Assembly (NCBI RefSeq): GCF_029201545.1
Contig: NZ_CP104007.1
Span: 2,204,501 to 2,268,500, forward strand
Source: Devosia sp. FJ2-5-3
GTDB lineage: Bacteria > Pseudomonadota > Alphaproteobacteria > Rhizobiales > Devosiaceae
Direction: 5' to 3'
Length of the DNA: 64,000 nt
A model generated the notes under the pieces. The model searched no databases and had not been told where the DNA came from. It worked only from the letters and a program-made list of their open reading frames with translations. Shown here one piece after another: positions 17,186-26,435 of this stretch. Position 1 is the stretch's first letter; each line of letters begins with the position of its first letter. A program made the translations under genes and the position numbers.

Positions 17186-19440
17186 TGGGCATGATGTTTG
17201 GCGGGACTAAAGACCTTGAAGAAGGCCGCTTTGTAAGGATCAAGGGGCGTACCTGTGAGGTGATCGGGTTCGATCCCGTCAAGACCACATGGCAAGTTCA
17301 GAACGTCACCACCAAGGAGAAATTCCCGCTCGATCGCCGCCAGGTTTTCGAGTTGCAGCATCGCTCTGAAATCGTCGCGGACCACCATTGGCAAAGTTTG
17401 TCGCCCACCGTGAAGGAACTCCTGGCCGGTGACTGGAACCTGTTCACGCAGAAGCAGCGGGATCGTGCTGAATTCAAGGCCACAGTCTGTCGCTATCTTG
17501 ATAACGTGAAGTTTGGCCCCAAGGTCCGGCGAACTGCCAAGACCATCGAAGATGCCATCAAACACGCAATGACCTTGGACACCACCGGGCAGCCCAAGCC
17601 AGAGGTCCAAACCGTTCGACGCTTGTGGGACCCGATCTGGATCGCGTCCGGTAAGAACCCGAAGGCTCTTATCGATCAGGACCACAAGAAAGGGAGACGC
17701 AGGTCCAAAGACGATCCGTACATGGCTGTCATCAAGATCGTTGAAGACCTGATCGACGAACGGATTGTCCATAACCTCGACCAGGTGGAGTCGATTGCTG
17801 CTGTTCAAGATGAAGCCAACGATATCGTCTGGCAGAAGCACGACCAGGGGCTTATTGGGATTCATCCGCTCTGCAACACAGATGAAGATCAGTACATCGG
17901 CAAACACCTGGTTCGCCGGCGCTTCAGAATGCGAAATGCCCACCAGCAGCTCTCTTACGACCGCAGTCGTCGGGAGGCTGATCGCCTGACCTCAGGCATA
18001 GTTCAGGGTCCCCGTGTTGAAGGGCCACTGGCTCGTGTGGAATGTGACCACACCCCGCTCGATCAGTACGCGCTCACCGGAGTGGACGGCGAGAAAAAGA
18101 TACCTTGGCTCACGCTGCTGAAAGATAAGTTCAGCGGAGCCGCCTGCGGCTACTACATCTCATTCGACCGCCCGAACTGGTACGCGGTACACGAGGCCAT
18201 TCGTATGGCTGTCCTGCCCAAAGCGAGCTGGATGGCAACGATGAACCACGACTTCAAGGCTACCTGGGATGTTTGTGGGGTCCCGGACGTCATCCCCGTG
18301 GACCGCGAGTCTATGCATCGAGGTGCCGCGGTCGCCGGTTTGTCAGCCAGCTTGGGATTTGTCATTCAGGATCTTCCGAAAGCGTCCGGTCACCTGAAAG
18401 GCGGCATCGAGAAAGGCTTGGGCGACGTTTTGCACCGTCACATTGCCCGGCAGCCTGGTGCGAAGGAGGCAAACTACACCGAGATGGATCCGGATAAGGC
18501 AAATCCAACGATGACCCTGGAGCTCATCAGGGAAGCAATGGCGATTTTCCTGGTCGAGGATTACAATCAGCGGGTCGAGCCAGGTACGGGTGAAATTCGT
18601 ATCGAACGATATCGCAGGGGTATGCTGGATAGCCTGAATTGGAAAAATCCGCCTGATCCCGAAATCTTTGCCGGCAGGTCACAGAGCGCAAAGCTGACCG
18701 AGCATGGTGTCAACGTCGACGGTATCCAATACTTCTCCACAGGGCTACGTCAGATGTACTTTGACGCCGGCGGCAAGGTTGATGTGGTCATCATTGTACC
18801 GGAACATGGCATCGACGATACAATCAGGGTGCTTGGCCTTCAGGGTGTCGCCTATGTCGAAGGATATCGTCAAGGCATTACAGCCAAGAGGAATCTGACG
18901 CATAAACAGGCCGTCGAGATGCGCAAGCAGTTGGCCAAAAAGAAGGATCCTAAGGAAGTTCGAGTGGCGGCTCGTGACGCGCGTATCAATGCCCAGAAGG
19001 GCATCAAGGCGCTGTCTGGTCCACCTCGCAAGGTAAGGAAGCTCCGCGATGCACCTCGTCCCAAAGCGGGCGAACACATCTCAGAGCCGTCTTTCCAGCC
19101 GGAGGTGGGTGGCGCTGCCGATTTCGACGGACACGACATCGCCGCAGAGGAATTCGACTACACTCGCTACGGTGCTGGCGGACCATTTGCAGCTCCCGGT
19201 TTGGCGGAGTTGGCCATTGAGGCATCGCGTGCGGCGATGGTGGAAGAAGTTGCCACCATCTCCGTACCGACGAGCGAGCATTCCTTTGTTCCGGACATAC
19301 CCGCGCCTCCAGCGCCGCCACTCGAAGAAGAGAATGGCCAAGCTATCGAGAGCGCTGAATACGACACTCCGGTTTACGCGCGGGAAGAATCCGTTCCATT
19401 TGCCGGCAACGACGACGATGACGGAATCTACGAAGTATGA
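17185..19440 (+). CDS. tnsB: TnsB-like DDE transposase (Mu/Tn7 integrase family)
   Basis: A 751-aa transposase with an N-terminal DNA-binding half and a retroviral-integrase-type core. The catalytic triad reads D288 (VECDHTPLD), D373 (IPVDRES) and E409 (GGIEKG); the last two are separated by 35 residues, the classic D35E spacing. A beta-barrel region follows, then a long acidic, Pro-rich tail (about residues 640-751) likely to contact the AAA+ partner. I start at ATG 17185 because it overlaps the tnsA stop, rather than at an ATG 96 bases upstream inside tnsA. The triad is intact, so the enzyme may be active. Confidence 0.9.
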   Translation: MGMMFGGTKDLEEGRFVRIKGRTCEVIGFDPVKTTWQVQNVTTKEKFPLDRRQVFELQHRSEIVADHHWQSLSPTVKELLAGDWNLFTQKQRDRAEFKATVCRYLDNVKFGPKVRRTAKTIEDAIKHAMTLDTTGQPKPEVQTVRRLWDPIWIASGKNPKALIDQDHKKGRRRSKDDPYMAVIKIVEDLIDERIVHNLDQVESIAAVQDEANDIVWQKHDQGLIGIHPLCNTDEDQYIGKHLVRRRFRMRNAHQQLSYDRSRREADRLTSGIVQGPRVEGPLARVECDHTPLDQYALTGVDGEKKIPWLTLLKDKFSGAACGYYISFDRPNWYAVHEAIRMAVLPKASWMATMNHDFKATWDVCGVPDVIPVDRESMHRGAAVAGLSASLGFVIQDLPKASGHLKGGIEKGLGDVLHRHIARQPGAKEANYTEMDPDKANPTMTLELIREAMAIFLVEDYNQRVEPGTGEIRIERYRRGMLDSLNWKNPPDPEIFAGRSQSAKLTEHGVNVDGIQYFSTGLRQMYFDAGGKVDVVIIVPEHGIDDTIRVLGLQGVAYVEGYRQGITAKRNLTHKQAVEMRKQLAKKKDPKEVRVAARDARINAQKGIKALSGPPRKVRKLRDAPRPKAGEHISEPSFQPEVGGAADFDGHDIAAEEFDYTRYGAGGPFAAPGLAELAIEASRAAMVEEVATISVPTSEHSFVPDIPAPPAPPLEEENGQAIESAEYDTPVYAREESVPFAGNDDDDGIYEV

Positions 19441-20423
19441 CCGACGCTCTTCCCCCAAGTCCGGCAACGCCCGACGAACGCAACAGGAGCATCGGCAGGG
19501 CGTTCATCTCTCATTCGACGTCCAATCGCATAGTCGGCGCGCTGGACAGCATCTACGGACTTCAGGGAAGCCGGCATTTTGGCCAGATCGTCGCAATCCA
19601 AGGCACGTCACACGTTGGCAAGTCCACGGCACTCGACTTTTGGATGATCCGCCTGGCTGAACAGCTAGGTGGCATTACTGAAAATCTCGCGCGAAACCAG
19701 GAGCGCGTCAACGAAGCTGCAAATGTCTCCTATGTGACGATGATGGATGGGCCCCAGCGCATACATCCCGTCATTCGTATCCAGATTATCGGGAATCCGA
19801 CCTTTCGGGCGCTCGGGGATGACACCCTGCGCGGCTTGGTCAGAGGTAGACCGGACCCTTGGAAGAATGGTGGGGACCTGGCGTCGGCCTTGACGAACAA
19901 GCTGGTGGCATTCCGCACCAAACTGGTGATCTACGAAGACATCCAGGAACTGGCGAAGGTGAAGGGCGCTCGCGCCAACGAAGCTGTGGTGCTGCTGAGA
20001 GCCTTGTGCAAGGTCGCGCGTGTCGAGGTCGCAGCTGTCGGGACCGAGGGCACTTTCAAAATCCTCAAGAGCGAAAACGAAACCCAAAAGCTCGTCGCCG
20101 ACTGGATCGAGCTATCACCACTGGCCCCTCCTGATTTCGAAAAGGAGAAGCCGGGTGAGTTCGTGACCTTCCTGTCGAAACTGAAGAAGAAGCTTCTCTT
20201 TCCCAAGGAAAGCCCTCTTGACGAGAAGCAGCTGGCACTGATGCTGTGGAGCTACTGCGGCGGGGTTATCGGCGAGATAAAGTCGTTGATGCAAAGTGCC
20301 ACCGACACCGCCACTCGTCAGGGTTGGGACTGCATTGATCGAACGGCACTTCGCAAGCACCTGGAGTTGAAGCAGAAAAAATTCGGCCGTGACAATCCCT
20401 TCTTTCTGCCTGGTGATGAATGA
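19437..20423 (+). CDS. tnsC: TnsC/TniB-like AAA+ ATPase
   Basis: A 328-aa P-loop ATPase with Walker A QGTSHVGKSTALDFW at about residue 58 and a Walker B-like LVIYEDIQ near residue 165, as in TniB/TnsC target-selection ATPases. It would form filaments on DNA and link the target selector TniQ to TnsAB. The gene overlaps tnsB by four bases (ATGA) and tniQ by four bases, so all four genes form one translationally coupled unit. Confidence 0.88.
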   Translation: MTDALPPSPATPDERNRSIGRAFISHSTSNRIVGALDSIYGLQGSRHFGQIVAIQGTSHVGKSTALDFWMIRLAEQLGGITENLARNQERVNEAANVSYVTMMDGPQRIHPVIRIQIIGNPTFRALGDDTLRGLVRGRPDPWKNGGDLASALTNKLVAFRTKLVIYEDIQELAKVKGARANEAVVLLRALCKVARVEVAAVGTEGTFKILKSENETQKLVADWIELSPLAPPDFEKEKPGEFVTFLSKLKKKLLFPKESPLDEKQLALMLWSYCGGVIGEIKSLMQSATDTATRQGWDCIDRTALRKHLELKQKKFGRDNPFFLPGDE

Positions 20424-21523
20424 TGGGAGAGGGTCAGGCCCAATGGTCTCCACCGGTGGCACTGCGTCCAGTTCGGTCCGAGACCGGACGCGCGTTTTTC
20501 ATCAGGGCAACTGCCGCGAACGGTTGGTCCAAGTACGATGATTTCCTGAACCGCGTTGGACTGAAACCCAGTGACCTCAAGATTCAGGGCAATGTGGACA
20601 ATTTGGCTCGTGCTTTTGGCGCCTCTCCAGAAGAATTCGAGAACATTTCCGATCGGTGGGCGGTGGAGACCGTTTCATTTGATGGGCATCGCTTTCTGCA
20701 GACAAAGGTCGATTTGCGTAGGCGCCGTATATGTCATGGCTGCTTGGCCGCCGGACGCCCGTCGACTTTCGAATGGGAATTGAACCTGATCACCGAGTGT
20801 CCCGAGCATGGGGCACTGTCAGACACATGCAGTTGTGGCGCACCGCTGACTTGGAGCGATCGCCACATGTGGGTTTGCAACAGGTGCCCTGCTCCCATCT
20901 GGGAGGACCCTCCAATGCCGCCCGCCAATGCGATGGACCTGCCTTTTCAACGATACATGTTGGGAAGGTTCGGAAAACGTGACGAAGCCCCCTGCCCGCT
21001 ATTGGATGAAATTCCGGTGGAGACAATCGCTGGTTTTGTCGAAGCGCTCGGATTGCTTTTCGAGCACGGAGCACTCCCAACAATGCCAGGCACCACCTCT
21101 CTGCAAGAAAAAGCGACTCTTCGAGAGCTTGGATATTCAAAGTTGGTTGGCGGGGCGGGTTCCTGCGATTTCACAGATATCGTTTCGGGCTACAGAGTAG
21201 CCACAGGGATCATTTGCCCTAAGGAGCCCATTGCGGCGCTGGGCTTCATCAAGGACGCCCCAGCGCTCTTCAGCCGGGGGCGGAAGGAGCTTTTGGCTTT
21301 TCTTTGTGACCGACTTGGTTTGGCGCTGGGGTATCCCGTCCACGACCTATGGAGGTCCGAATACATTGACATTGATCAGTGTGCGGCTGAAGTCCGAATG
21401 CCCGTGAGAGATGTCATCAAGGAGATACGTGCAAATGGATGGTCGGGCCTTTGCTATCCTTGGGCTGACCGGCTTTTTGTCCCTGTCGACGTTCACTGGC
21501 AGTTGCAGCAGATCGCTAAGTGA
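20420..21523 (+). CDS. tniQ: TniQ/TnsD-family target-selection protein
   Basis: A 367-aa protein with zinc-binding cysteines typical of TniQ: CHGC, then CPEHG, CSCG and CNRC between about residues 95 and 160. A C-terminal helix-turn-helix-like part (QCAAEVRMPVRDVIKEIRAN) follows. TniQ/TnsD proteins choose the target site for Tn7-like transposons. At 367 aa it is intermediate between the small TniQ of CRISPR-associated elements and full TnsD. No Cas genes are present. The target it recognises cannot be told from the window. Confidence 0.88.
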   Translation: MMGEGQAQWSPPVALRPVRSETGRAFFIRATAANGWSKYDDFLNRVGLKPSDLKIQGNVDNLARAFGASPEEFENISDRWAVETVSFDGHRFLQTKVDLRRRRICHGCLAAGRPSTFEWELNLITECPEHGALSDTCSCGAPLTWSDRHMWVCNRCPAPIWEDPPMPPANAMDLPFQRYMLGRFGKRDEAPCPLLDEIPVETIAGFVEALGLLFEHGALPTMPGTTSLQEKATLRELGYSKLVGGAGSCDFTDIVSGYRVATGIICPKEPIAALGFIKDAPALFSRGRKELLAFLCDRLGLALGYPVHDLWRSEYIDIDQCAAEVRMPVRDVIKEIRANGWSGLCYPWADRLFVPVDVHWQLQQIAK

Positions 21524-22069
21524 CTGACCTCTCTGATCCAAATCCAAGACGGCATCGGCAGTTGGGTATCGGGAAGATTCGACTCCCAGTCCCCTCATAG
21601 TGCCCTCCGTGATTGTTGCGGTTAGCTCGAGCCATTGGGAAGGCACGTTGTTGCCGCATTGCTCTGCCAGCGATAACTCGGGCCAATAAAGCGATCAGGC
21701 CATCAACGCGATCATGATCGCCTCCACCGTCTGGATAATGGGTGGCGTGGGTTCCGGGTAACCCAATTGATCGCGATAATGCTTCGACTACCTAATGCTT
21801 AGGTTGCCTAAACCTTAGGGCGTATTCCCAGCAGGCGTGGCCCGCTCAGGCATTACCGCCACAGTCACACTCGCGAAGACCATGCGGCCAAACGCTGCTT
21901 CAGTGGCAAGCTTGGACCCCAAGGGGTCGCGTGCTGACGGTCTGCCACCGGCGCCCTACCCTACCTTTCCGATTTGGGGTGGATGGCTAGGCTGCCCGAC
22001 CGCTCTTGGCACACAGACCAGAGAAAGCTGCTATTGGAAGTCCTGTCGTATTACGACGGCAATGCGCCC
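21524..22069. other. Non-coding stretch between tniQ and IS1182-type element
   Basis: No convincing gene. The main content is a pair of tandem palindromes at 21791-21819 (listed separately). A short open frame starting near 21837 downstream of them has no recognisable product and runs into the insertion sequence, so it could be the truncated 5' part of a gene once controlled by these sites. Confidence 0.4.
21791..21819. promoter_or_regulatory. Tandem CCTAA-N3-TTAGG palindromes
   Basis: CCTAATGCTTAGG (21791-21803) and CCTAAACCTTAGG (21807-21819) share perfect inverted arms and differ only in the 3-bp spacers; they repeat with a 16-bp period. This is the form of a double operator for a dimeric regulator, or of adjacent transposase-binding sites near the right side of the tns module. 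Confidence 0.5.
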
Positions 22070-23634
22070 GAGGCTGTGTGAAAACCCGTAATGATGCTAT
22101 GATCTGGCACTGCTTCGGGGGTGCCATATGGGTTGTTTCGTTGAAGCTGCTGACCGCCACCAAGCGAGCTTTTTGCCGGCGTGTCTTGAAGACTATGTTG
22201 ATGCGGACAACCCGGTCCCCATCATTGACACCTTTGTGGATGAACTTGAGCTGGCCGAACTGGGCTTTGCCCGCGTGCAGCCGGCAGCGACTGGCAGACC
22301 CGGCTACGCCCCCGGCACAATGCTCAAGCTCTATGTCTATGGCTATCTGCATCAGTTGACCTCGAGCCGGAAACTCGAGCGCGAGGCTGGCCGCAATATC
22401 GAGCTGATGTGGCTGACCGGAAAGCTGGTGCCGGACTTCAAGACCATTGCCGACTTCCGCCGCCACAATGCCGGCGCGATCCAGATCGCATGTCAGCGCT
22501 TTGTTGCCATCTGCCGTGCTCTTGGTCTGGTCGGCGGCGGTATGGTCGCAATCGATGGATCACGCTTGCGGGCGGTGAACACGCACGAGAAGAACTACAC
22601 CAAGGGCAAGCTGGCGCGGCGCAAGGCCCATGTCGAGGAGAGCATCGCGCGCTATCTGGCCGAGCTTGAGAAAGCCGACCGAGCGGAGACGGGACCGGCT
22701 ACGCCGCGCATCGTGCACCTGACGGAGCGACTGGCATCGCTGCGGGGTCGGCTTGGCGAGCTCGAGGAGATTGGCCGGCAACTGCAAGGCGCTCCCGATG
22801 AGCAAATCTCGCTCACCGATCCGGATGCTCGAGCCATGGCGACCGGCAGCGATCATCGCGGGGTCGTCGGCTACAATGTGCAGGCGGCCGTCGATACCAA
22901 GCATCATATCGTGGTCGCCAACGCGGTGACGAACCGCGGCCACGATCGCTCGCACCTGTTGGAGATGGCCAAGGCTGCACAGGCCGAGACGGGCGCCTCC
23001 GAGATGATCGCCCTTGCCGATCGCGGCTATTACGAGGGCGAGCAGATCCGCTCCTGTGCCGAAGCTGGCATCATCCCGATGGTGCCCAAGCCCAATACCT
23101 CACCGGCTCAGGCGCGTGGCTTTTGGGGCAAGGCCATGTTCGTGCATGAGCCTGAGACCGACACCTATCGGTGCCCCGCCGGCCAGCAATTGCAGAAGCG
23201 CTTCGCCCGAGTGGAGGGCGGCAAGCTCATCAGCGTCTACTTCAACCAGAAGGCCTGCAGCGCATGCACGTCGCGTCCCCTGTGCACGGCCGGCAAGGAG
23301 AAGCGCATCCGGCGATGGAAGCATGAGGCGGTGCTCGATGAGATGGAGCGCAGGTTCGAAGCGATGCCCGAGGCGATGGCGGTCCGCCGCTGTACTGTCG
23401 AGCACGTCTTCGGCACCATCAAGGGCTGGATGGGTGCCACTCACTTCCGAACGCGGGGGCTCAAGAACGTCGCCACCGAAGCTAGCCTGGCAATCCTGGC
23501 CTACAACATCAAGCGCGCCATCGCCGTCGCCGGCGTCGTTCCAATCCTCCAAGCGATAAGGGGATGAAGCGGTCCCGCTGATGCTATCGCCTCAAGCTCA
23601 CGCCAAACGCTGCCGCGAGTTCTCACACAGCCTC
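22070..23634 (+). mobile_element. IS1182-family insertion sequence, complete with 5-bp target duplication
   Basis: The ends are readable: GAGGCTGTGTGA at 22070-22081 and its exact complement TCACACAGCCTC at 23623-23634. Both ends are flanked by CGCCC (22065-22069 and 23635-23639), a 5-bp target duplication. Removing the element restores a sequence that reads GCGCCCCATTCC, a copy of the intergenic repeat found elsewhere in the window. The element is 1565 bp and carries one intact transposase gene, so it looks recent. Confidence 0.85.
22128..23567 (+). CDS. IS1182-family transposase
   Basis: A 479-aa DDE transposase. The N-terminal region (YAPGTMLKLYVYGYLHQLTS) is typical of IS1182/IS4-like proteins. 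Catalytic candidates are D in MVAIDGSRLRA, D in MIALADRGYYEG and E in VEHVFGTIKGWMG. A Cys-rich insert (CSACTSRPLC) is also typical. Full length, no frameshift, inside matched inverted repeats. Confidence 0.93.
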   Translation: MGCFVEAADRHQASFLPACLEDYVDADNPVPIIDTFVDELELAELGFARVQPAATGRPGYAPGTMLKLYVYGYLHQLTSSRKLEREAGRNIELMWLTGKLVPDFKTIADFRRHNAGAIQIACQRFVAICRALGLVGGGMVAIDGSRLRAVNTHEKNYTKGKLARRKAHVEESIARYLAELEKADRAETGPATPRIVHLTERLASLRGRLGELEEIGRQLQGAPDEQISLTDPDARAMATGSDHRGVVGYNVQAAVDTKHHIVVANAVTNRGHDRSHLLEMAKAAQAETGASEMIALADRGYYEGEQIRSCAEAGIIPMVPKPNTSPAQARGFWGKAMFVHEPETDTYRCPAGQQLQKRFARVEGGKLISVYFNQKACSACTSRPLCTAGKEKRIRRWKHEAVLDEMERRFEAMPEAMAVRRCTVEHVFGTIKGWMGATHFRTRGLKNVATEASLAILAYNIKRAIAVAGVVPILQAIRG

Positions 23635-23778
23635 CGCCCCATTCCGGCCGTCCGACGCGACCTCGCGCTTTGCTAAAGCGGACATAGCCGGATCACCCAA
23701 CTGACGGCCGGAACGGGGTGGGTTGCTGACAGGCGGCTTTTGGTGTTGCTATCGCGATAAGCTGCAGCGGATACGCAA

Positions 23779-24303
23779 ATGCTAAGCATAAGGGAAGCAA
23801 ACATTCTGATCCAAGAGCACCTTGGTGAAGGCCTGCGAGCACGCCATTCTGTGTTTGTAGGCTTTCTCATGGCTCGCCTTGCACCAATGCTTGGCGAAGA
23901 TTCTATGCTTTGGGAAGTAATAGGGTTAGTTCATGATCTTGACTTCGACGCTACCGCAGGGGATCGAAGCCGCCACGGCCTGCTGACGGCCGAATGGCTA
24001 GAGGACGATTTGCCAGATGTGGCTCTGTTGGCCATCCGGTCCCATGATCATAGAACCGGCATTATCTCCGAGACCGCCTTGGCTCTCGCGCTCAAGCTGG
24101 CCGATGCAGTCGCGGCAGGAGAACTTGACATTGGCAGAGAAGGAATGGTTGAGGCCCTTAGTGCCGCCTCGCCAATTGACCGGCTTGAAGAAGTCTTGTC
24201 AGCTCGGCCTTACCTTCCAAAACTGATAGTTCAGCCTGCAACTGAGCTTTTGATCCCATTGGAGGCGGTCGCATCAATATGCCGAACCGCACCAGAACAA
24301 TAA
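23779..24303 (+). CDS. HD-domain phosphohydrolase-like protein
   Basis: At 174 aa it carries the HD metal-binding pattern: RHS near residue 23, GLVHDLDFD near residue 53, RHGLLTAEWL and AIRSHDHR near residue 90. HD proteins hydrolyse phosphoester bonds of nucleotides or related compounds. It stands alone, 145 bp after the insertion sequence and ahead of an intergenic repeat, so its neighbours give no clue to its substrate. The full set of HD residues suggests an active enzyme. Confidence 0.8.
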   Translation: MLSIREANILIQEHLGEGLRARHSVFVGFLMARLAPMLGEDSMLWEVIGLVHDLDFDATAGDRSRHGLLTAEWLEDDLPDVALLAIRSHDHRTGIISETALALALKLADAVAAGELDIGREGMVEALSAASPIDRLEEVLSARPYLPKLIVQPATELLIPLEAVASICRTAPEQ

Positions 24304-24371
24304 CAACTTTAAGTGAGCGTCAACGCTACCTCAAATGTCTGAAATGGGGTCGGTTGCTGCCAGTCGGCATC

Positions 24372-24460
24372 GCGCCCCATTCCCGCCGTTCGGACCGCAT
24401 TTTTGATTTCCCGAAACCTGCCAGTCCGCTTTGGCCGCCCCCAAGGCCAAATTGGGGTGG
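24372..24460 (+). repeat. 89-bp intergenic repeat, copy A
   Basis: Matches 34091-34179 with one mismatch in 89 bp, same orientation. It contains GATTTCCCGAAACCTGCC (24405-24422), found inverted at 29523-29540. The unit is GC-rich, with CGCCCCATT near its left end and AATTGGGGTGG at its right end. No coding capacity. Confidence 0.85.
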
Positions 24461-24509
24461 TAATCGGCCAGTCCGCTTATGGTGAATAAATCTGACAAGT
24501 GGACCGTTC

Positions 24510-25721
24510 TTACGCCACCTGACCAATACCGGCAGAGGATCCGAGCTTCGCACGCCGCCATACTTCTGCGAAGACCGCAACACAAACGGTACCCGCTATT
24601 GCGAGCCACCAAAGCGAAGGCTTTGGACCAAGGCCTCCAAGCGCGACGGAGAACGCAACGGGTGCTACTGCAGAGAGACACAGCCGGCCCAGACTGATCC
24701 AGCCAAGCCGTTTGCCGAAGCCCGACCTGCCGAAGAGGGCTAAAGGTAGAGTGCCTGACACGATGCTGAAAAGGCCGGTGCCCAAGCCGAACACGACCGC
24801 AAAGGCCATCGCGCCGGGAATTGATGGCGCTGAAATAGCCAGCACAACCAGAGCAAGGGGCATCATCATCGCCGATACGACTGCAAGAATGGGCGCTGAC
24901 AATTCCTTGCCGAACGTCATGTTGATCAGGCGGCTGGCAACCTGGGCAGGGCCGAACAATGTGGCCACGAAAACGCCGCTCGCGCCAAGGCCTAGCATCC
25001 CGAGCATCGGAACGACATGGAACAGGATGGCCGCCGAGACGAAGCCGGCCAGCGAGAAGCCGACCACGACAAGAAGGAAGACAAAGTCACCGCCTGCGAT
25101 GGCAACGGGTTCAGCCGTGGCAGCTTCGACTGGGCGTGTGGCGGCGATCCGGGCGAACCGTGTCAACCAAAGATGGAGTGGCAGACAGACGACCAGATTG
25201 AGGGCAGCGAATAGGAAATAGACCTGGTGCCAGTCCAAGCCCTCGAGGAGCCATGTGGTTAACGGCCAGAAGATCGTCGAGGCGAAACCGGCGATCAGGG
25301 TGAGATAGGTGATGCTCCGCTGCGCCCTCTGGCCGGTTGCCTGTGCCAGCAATGCAAATGCGGTGGCATAGAGGACGAAGGCCGAGGCCAGTTCAATGAG
25401 CACGACGCCGGCCAGGAAGAAGGCGGCGTTATTGGCGAGACCGCAAATGGCCAAGGCGACGGCGGCACCCACAGAACCGAAGGACAGCACCTTGGCGGCA
25501 CCGTGGGTGTCGGCCAAGCCGCCGGCATAGGGCGAGATCACGCCACCGGCTAGCAGGGCAAGTGACATGAAGCCATAGATCCATTCGACGCCGAGCTCGA
25601 ACTCGCCTGCGATCCCTGGCGCCAGAATGCTGAAGCTATAGTAGAGGGTGCCGTAGCCCACGATCTGGGTGACACCTAGGGCACAGATGGCACCGGCGTT
25701 GGAATGGTATGTGGTCGACAT
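24510..25721 (-). CDS. MFS transporter at the end of the ars operon (ArsK-like exporter)
   Basis: A 403-aa protein with about 12 hydrophobic segments and the MFS loop GGLADTHGAAKVLSFG between TM2 and TM3. It is the last gene of the arsenic operon, seven bases downstream of arsH. A major-facilitator arsenite/antimonite exporter (ArsK) is known from this position in rhizobial ars operons, so export of trivalent arsenicals or organoarsenicals is likely. The exact substrate is inferred. It should act alongside Acr3 rather than replace it. Confidence 0.8.
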   Translation of the reverse strand: MSTTYHSNAGAICALGVTQIVGYGTLYYSFSILAPGIAGEFELGVEWIYGFMSLALLAGGVISPYAGGLADTHGAAKVLSFGSVGAAVALAICGLANNAAFFLAGVVLIELASAFVLYATAFALLAQATGQRAQRSITYLTLIAGFASTIFWPLTTWLLEGLDWHQVYFLFAALNLVVCLPLHLWLTRFARIAATRPVEAATAEPVAIAGGDFVFLLVVVGFSLAGFVSAAILFHVVPMLGMLGLGASGVFVATLFGPAQVASRLINMTFGKELSAPILAVVSAMMMPLALVVLAISAPSIPGAMAFAVVFGLGTGLFSIVSGTLPLALFGRSGFGKRLGWISLGRLCLSAVAPVAFSVALGGLGPKPSLWWLAIAGTVCVAVFAEVWRRAKLGSSAGIGQVA

Positions 25722-25727
25722 GTCTTT

Positions 25728-26435
25728 CTAGATCGCCTTGAGGCCGACCCGCTCCTCGAGTTTGGCAGCCGTTTCCTTGCGCTCGGAATATCGGGACGTG
25801 AGGTAGCCGGAGACGCCGCGGTTGATCAGCGTAAACTTCACCAGCTCCTCGCAGACGTCGACAACCCGATCATAGTAAGATGACGGTTTCATGCGTCCCG
25901 CCTCGTCGAATTCCTGAAAGGCCTTGGCGACAGAGCTTTGGTTGGGGATAGTCACCATCCGCATCCAGCGCCCGAGAATGCGCATCTGGTTCACCGCGTT
26001 GAACGACTGCGATCCGCCCGAAACCTGCATCACTGCAAGGGTCCGGCCCTGCGTGGGTCGGACGGCGCCGCCGGGCAACGGGATCCAGTCGATCTGGGAT
26101 TTCATCACAGCACTCATGGCGCCATGCCGTTCCGGGCTTGTCCACACCTGGCCCTCGGACCAAAGCATTGCCTCGCGGAGTTCCTGCACCTTGGGATGGT
26201 CATCAGGCGCATCGTTCGGCAGCGGCAGGCCATTGGCGTGGAAGACCCTAACTTCAGCACCGAAGGCCTCCAGCAGTCGCTGGGCCTCGAACGTCAGGAA
26301 GCGGCTGTAGGAGCGCTCGCGAAGGGACCCATATAGCATCAGCAGACGCGGCTTGTGGTTCACGACCGGGGCGACAAGCTGGTCGAAATCCGGAACCTCG
26401 AATGCGGCGGGCAAGATATTGGGCAGGTCAGACAA
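25728..26435 (-). CDS. arsH: ArsH, NADPH-dependent organoarsenical/quinone oxidoreductase
   Basis: A 235-aa flavodoxin-fold protein. The FMN-phosphate loop is [15 protein letters not shown] near residue 37. [20 protein letters not shown] and the [20 protein letters not shown] segment follow, all standard for ArsH. ArsH oxidises trivalent methylated or aromatic arsenicals and also reduces quinones. I choose a TTG start at 26435 because it overlaps the upstream arsC stop (TTGTCTGA) and gives the normal family length; the longer frame to 26567 would add 44 residues encoded inside arsC. Confidence 0.92.
   Translation of the reverse strand: MSDLPNILPAAFEVPDFDQLVAPVVNHKPRLLMLYGSLRERSYSRFLTFEAQRLLEAFGAEVRVFHANGLPLPNDAPDDHPKVQELREAMLWSEGQVWTSPERHGAMSAVMKSQIDWIPLPGGAVRPTQGRTLAVMQVSGGSQSFNAVNQMRILGRWMRMVTIPNQSSVAKAFQEFDEAGRMKPSSYYDRVVDVCEELVKFTLINRGVSGYLTSRYSERKETAAKLEERVGLKAI

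Noticed and set aside
21565..21610. tRNA T-arm-like sequence (GATTCGACTCCC) that could be a transposon or integrase attachment site
   Set aside because: The loop does not align as TTCRANY between five-base stems, and no acceptor stem or anticodon arm is found around it.
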